Positions 13,995 to 14,271 of a stretch of 14,271 nt of DNA are shown here, piece after piece. How positions within the stretch are numbered: the stretch's first letter is position 1; each line of letters starts with the position of its first letter. The position numbers and the translations under genes were made by a program. The notes under the pieces are model-generated. The model was not told where the DNA came from, did no database searches, and worked only from the letters and a program-made list of their open reading frames with translations. Source of the DNA: Phocaeicola_A sp963624095 (GTDB lineage Bacteria > Bacteroidota > Bacteroidia > Bacteroidales > Bacteroidaceae); assembly GCA_963624095.1 (NCBI GenBank), contig CAVFNZ010000062.1, forward strand, positions 1 through 14,271, in the 5' to 3' direction.

Positions 13995-14035
13995 CAACGT
14001 CTTTGTGTCAAGTCCATACCGTAGCACAAAGGTTG
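13995..14035. terminator. Hairpin downstream of glf, candidate terminator
   Basis: CAAC (13995-13998) and CTTTGTG (14001-14007) pair with CACAAAG (14025-14031) and GTTG (14032-14035), with a 2-nt bulge and a 17-nt loop. A competing pairing exists between GTCAACC (13984-13990) and GGTTGAC (14031-14037). No U-tract follows, so termination is a positional guess. A weaker stem, CGGAG/CTCCG, lies near 13963-13977. Confidence 0.35.
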
Positions 14036-14090
14036 ACAAGAAATTCAGTTATATAACCGGAAAACTGACAAGTGAATTTAGGATATGACA

Positions 14091-14148
14091 GTAAGTACTT
14101 GCGTGAGCCATCGTAAGTACTTGCGTGAGCCATCGTAAGTACTTGCGT
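14091..14148. repeat. 22-bp tandem direct repeat, about 2.6 copies
   Basis: Units start at 14091, 14113 and 14135. The first two are identical over 22 bp, beginning GTAAGTACTTGCGTGAGCC. The third keeps only the first 14 bases (GTAAGTACTTGCGT) before running into a T-rich stretch. Each unit contains the perfect 8-bp palindrome AAGTACTT. The period equals that of the array upstream of the HU-like gene although the sequence differs. Confidence 0.95.
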
Positions 14149-14187
14149 TTTTTCGGTTGCATACCGTCGTTTTAGTGGCTTTCATGT

Positions 14188-14216
14188 TGTACGGGATGAC
14201 GTTCCCATCCCGTACA
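14188..14216. repeat. Perfect 11-bp inverted repeat at the start of the 23-bp array
   Basis: TGTACGGGATG (14188-14198) pairs without mismatch with CATCCCGTACA (14206-14216) around a 7-nt loop. The left arm is the first unit of the 23-bp direct-repeat array and the right arm overlaps the start of the second, so one unit is present in both orientations. Confidence 0.85.
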
Positions 14217-14271
14217 GGATGAGGGGTAGTGAACGTACAGGATGAGGTGCTATAGTTGTACGGGATGAGGG
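14189..14271. repeat. 23-bp iteron-like array, at least four units, running off the window
   Basis: GTAC(G/A)GGATGA(G/C) occurs at 14189, 14212, 14235 and 14258, exactly 23 bp apart; the remaining 10-11 bases of each unit vary. The conserved half plus variable half resembles spaced protein-binding sites rather than a simple satellite. No coding region is seen from 13948 to the window end. The array is followed by unknown sequence beyond base 14271. Confidence 0.9.

Noticed and set aside
13948..14090. tRNA or other small RNA gene after glf
   Set aside because: I saw no cloverleaf or T-loop pattern by eye. Only hairpins without further support are present.

Overview
This is a Bacteroidales chromosome segment, most likely Bacteroides or a close relative. 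The evidence is the gene order rnc-fabF-acpP with a divergent purN, the repeated use of the Bacteroidota promoter signature (TAnnTTTG, in the best cases with TTTG about 20 bp upstream), and protein families typical of gut Bacteroidales: DUF4143 ATPases, an HU-like regulator, a viroplasmin/RNase H fusion and a DUF3791-type protein. The species cannot be named from the sequence.

Left accessory block (1-3225). It opens with the end of a leftward pair, a DUF3791-like small protein and the N-terminus of a DUF3990-like protein that runs off the window. Next come a 74-bp tandem duplication of promoter-like DNA and the decayed 5' end of a DUF4143-type AAA ATPase gene, which still has a near-perfect promoter and a 33-bp tandem repeat upstream. 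A 22-bp iteron-like array then precedes an HU-like/winged-helix DNA-binding protein (1185-1790). An intact DUF4143 ATPase follows on the minus strand (1997-3121), with a 32-bp tandem palindromic repeat in its promoter region.

Core block (3226-7803). The minus-strand operon acpP-fabF-rnc covers fatty-acid synthesis and dsRNA processing. Divergent from it is purN (purine synthesis), followed by a MATE-family exporter.

Envelope/glycan block (7804-13947). A tightly packed minus-strand operon encodes an ArnT-like membrane glycosyltransferase, a GtrB/DPM-like polyprenyl-phosphate glycosyltransferase, a membrane protein with two tandem LAB_N (PQ-loop-like) units, and RNase H. This looks like a system that charges, flips and transfers a lipid-linked sugar onto an envelope glycolipid. 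Divergently transcribed is a galactofuranose pair: a galactofuranosyltransferase-like gene and glf (UDP-galactopyranose mutase).

Right edge (13948-14271). No gene is seen here. The stretch holds a hairpin and two further iteron-like arrays, one with a 22-bp and one with a 23-bp period, the latter running off the window. The layout resembles the array upstream of the HU-like gene on the left and suggests another DNA-binding-protein gene just outside the window.

The most interesting theme is that short tandem arrays with periods near whole helical turns (22, 23, 32 and 33 bp) recur directly upstream of particular gene families: the HU-like protein and the DUF4143 ATPases, including a dead copy. 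They look like family-specific binding arrays that have not been assigned a role.
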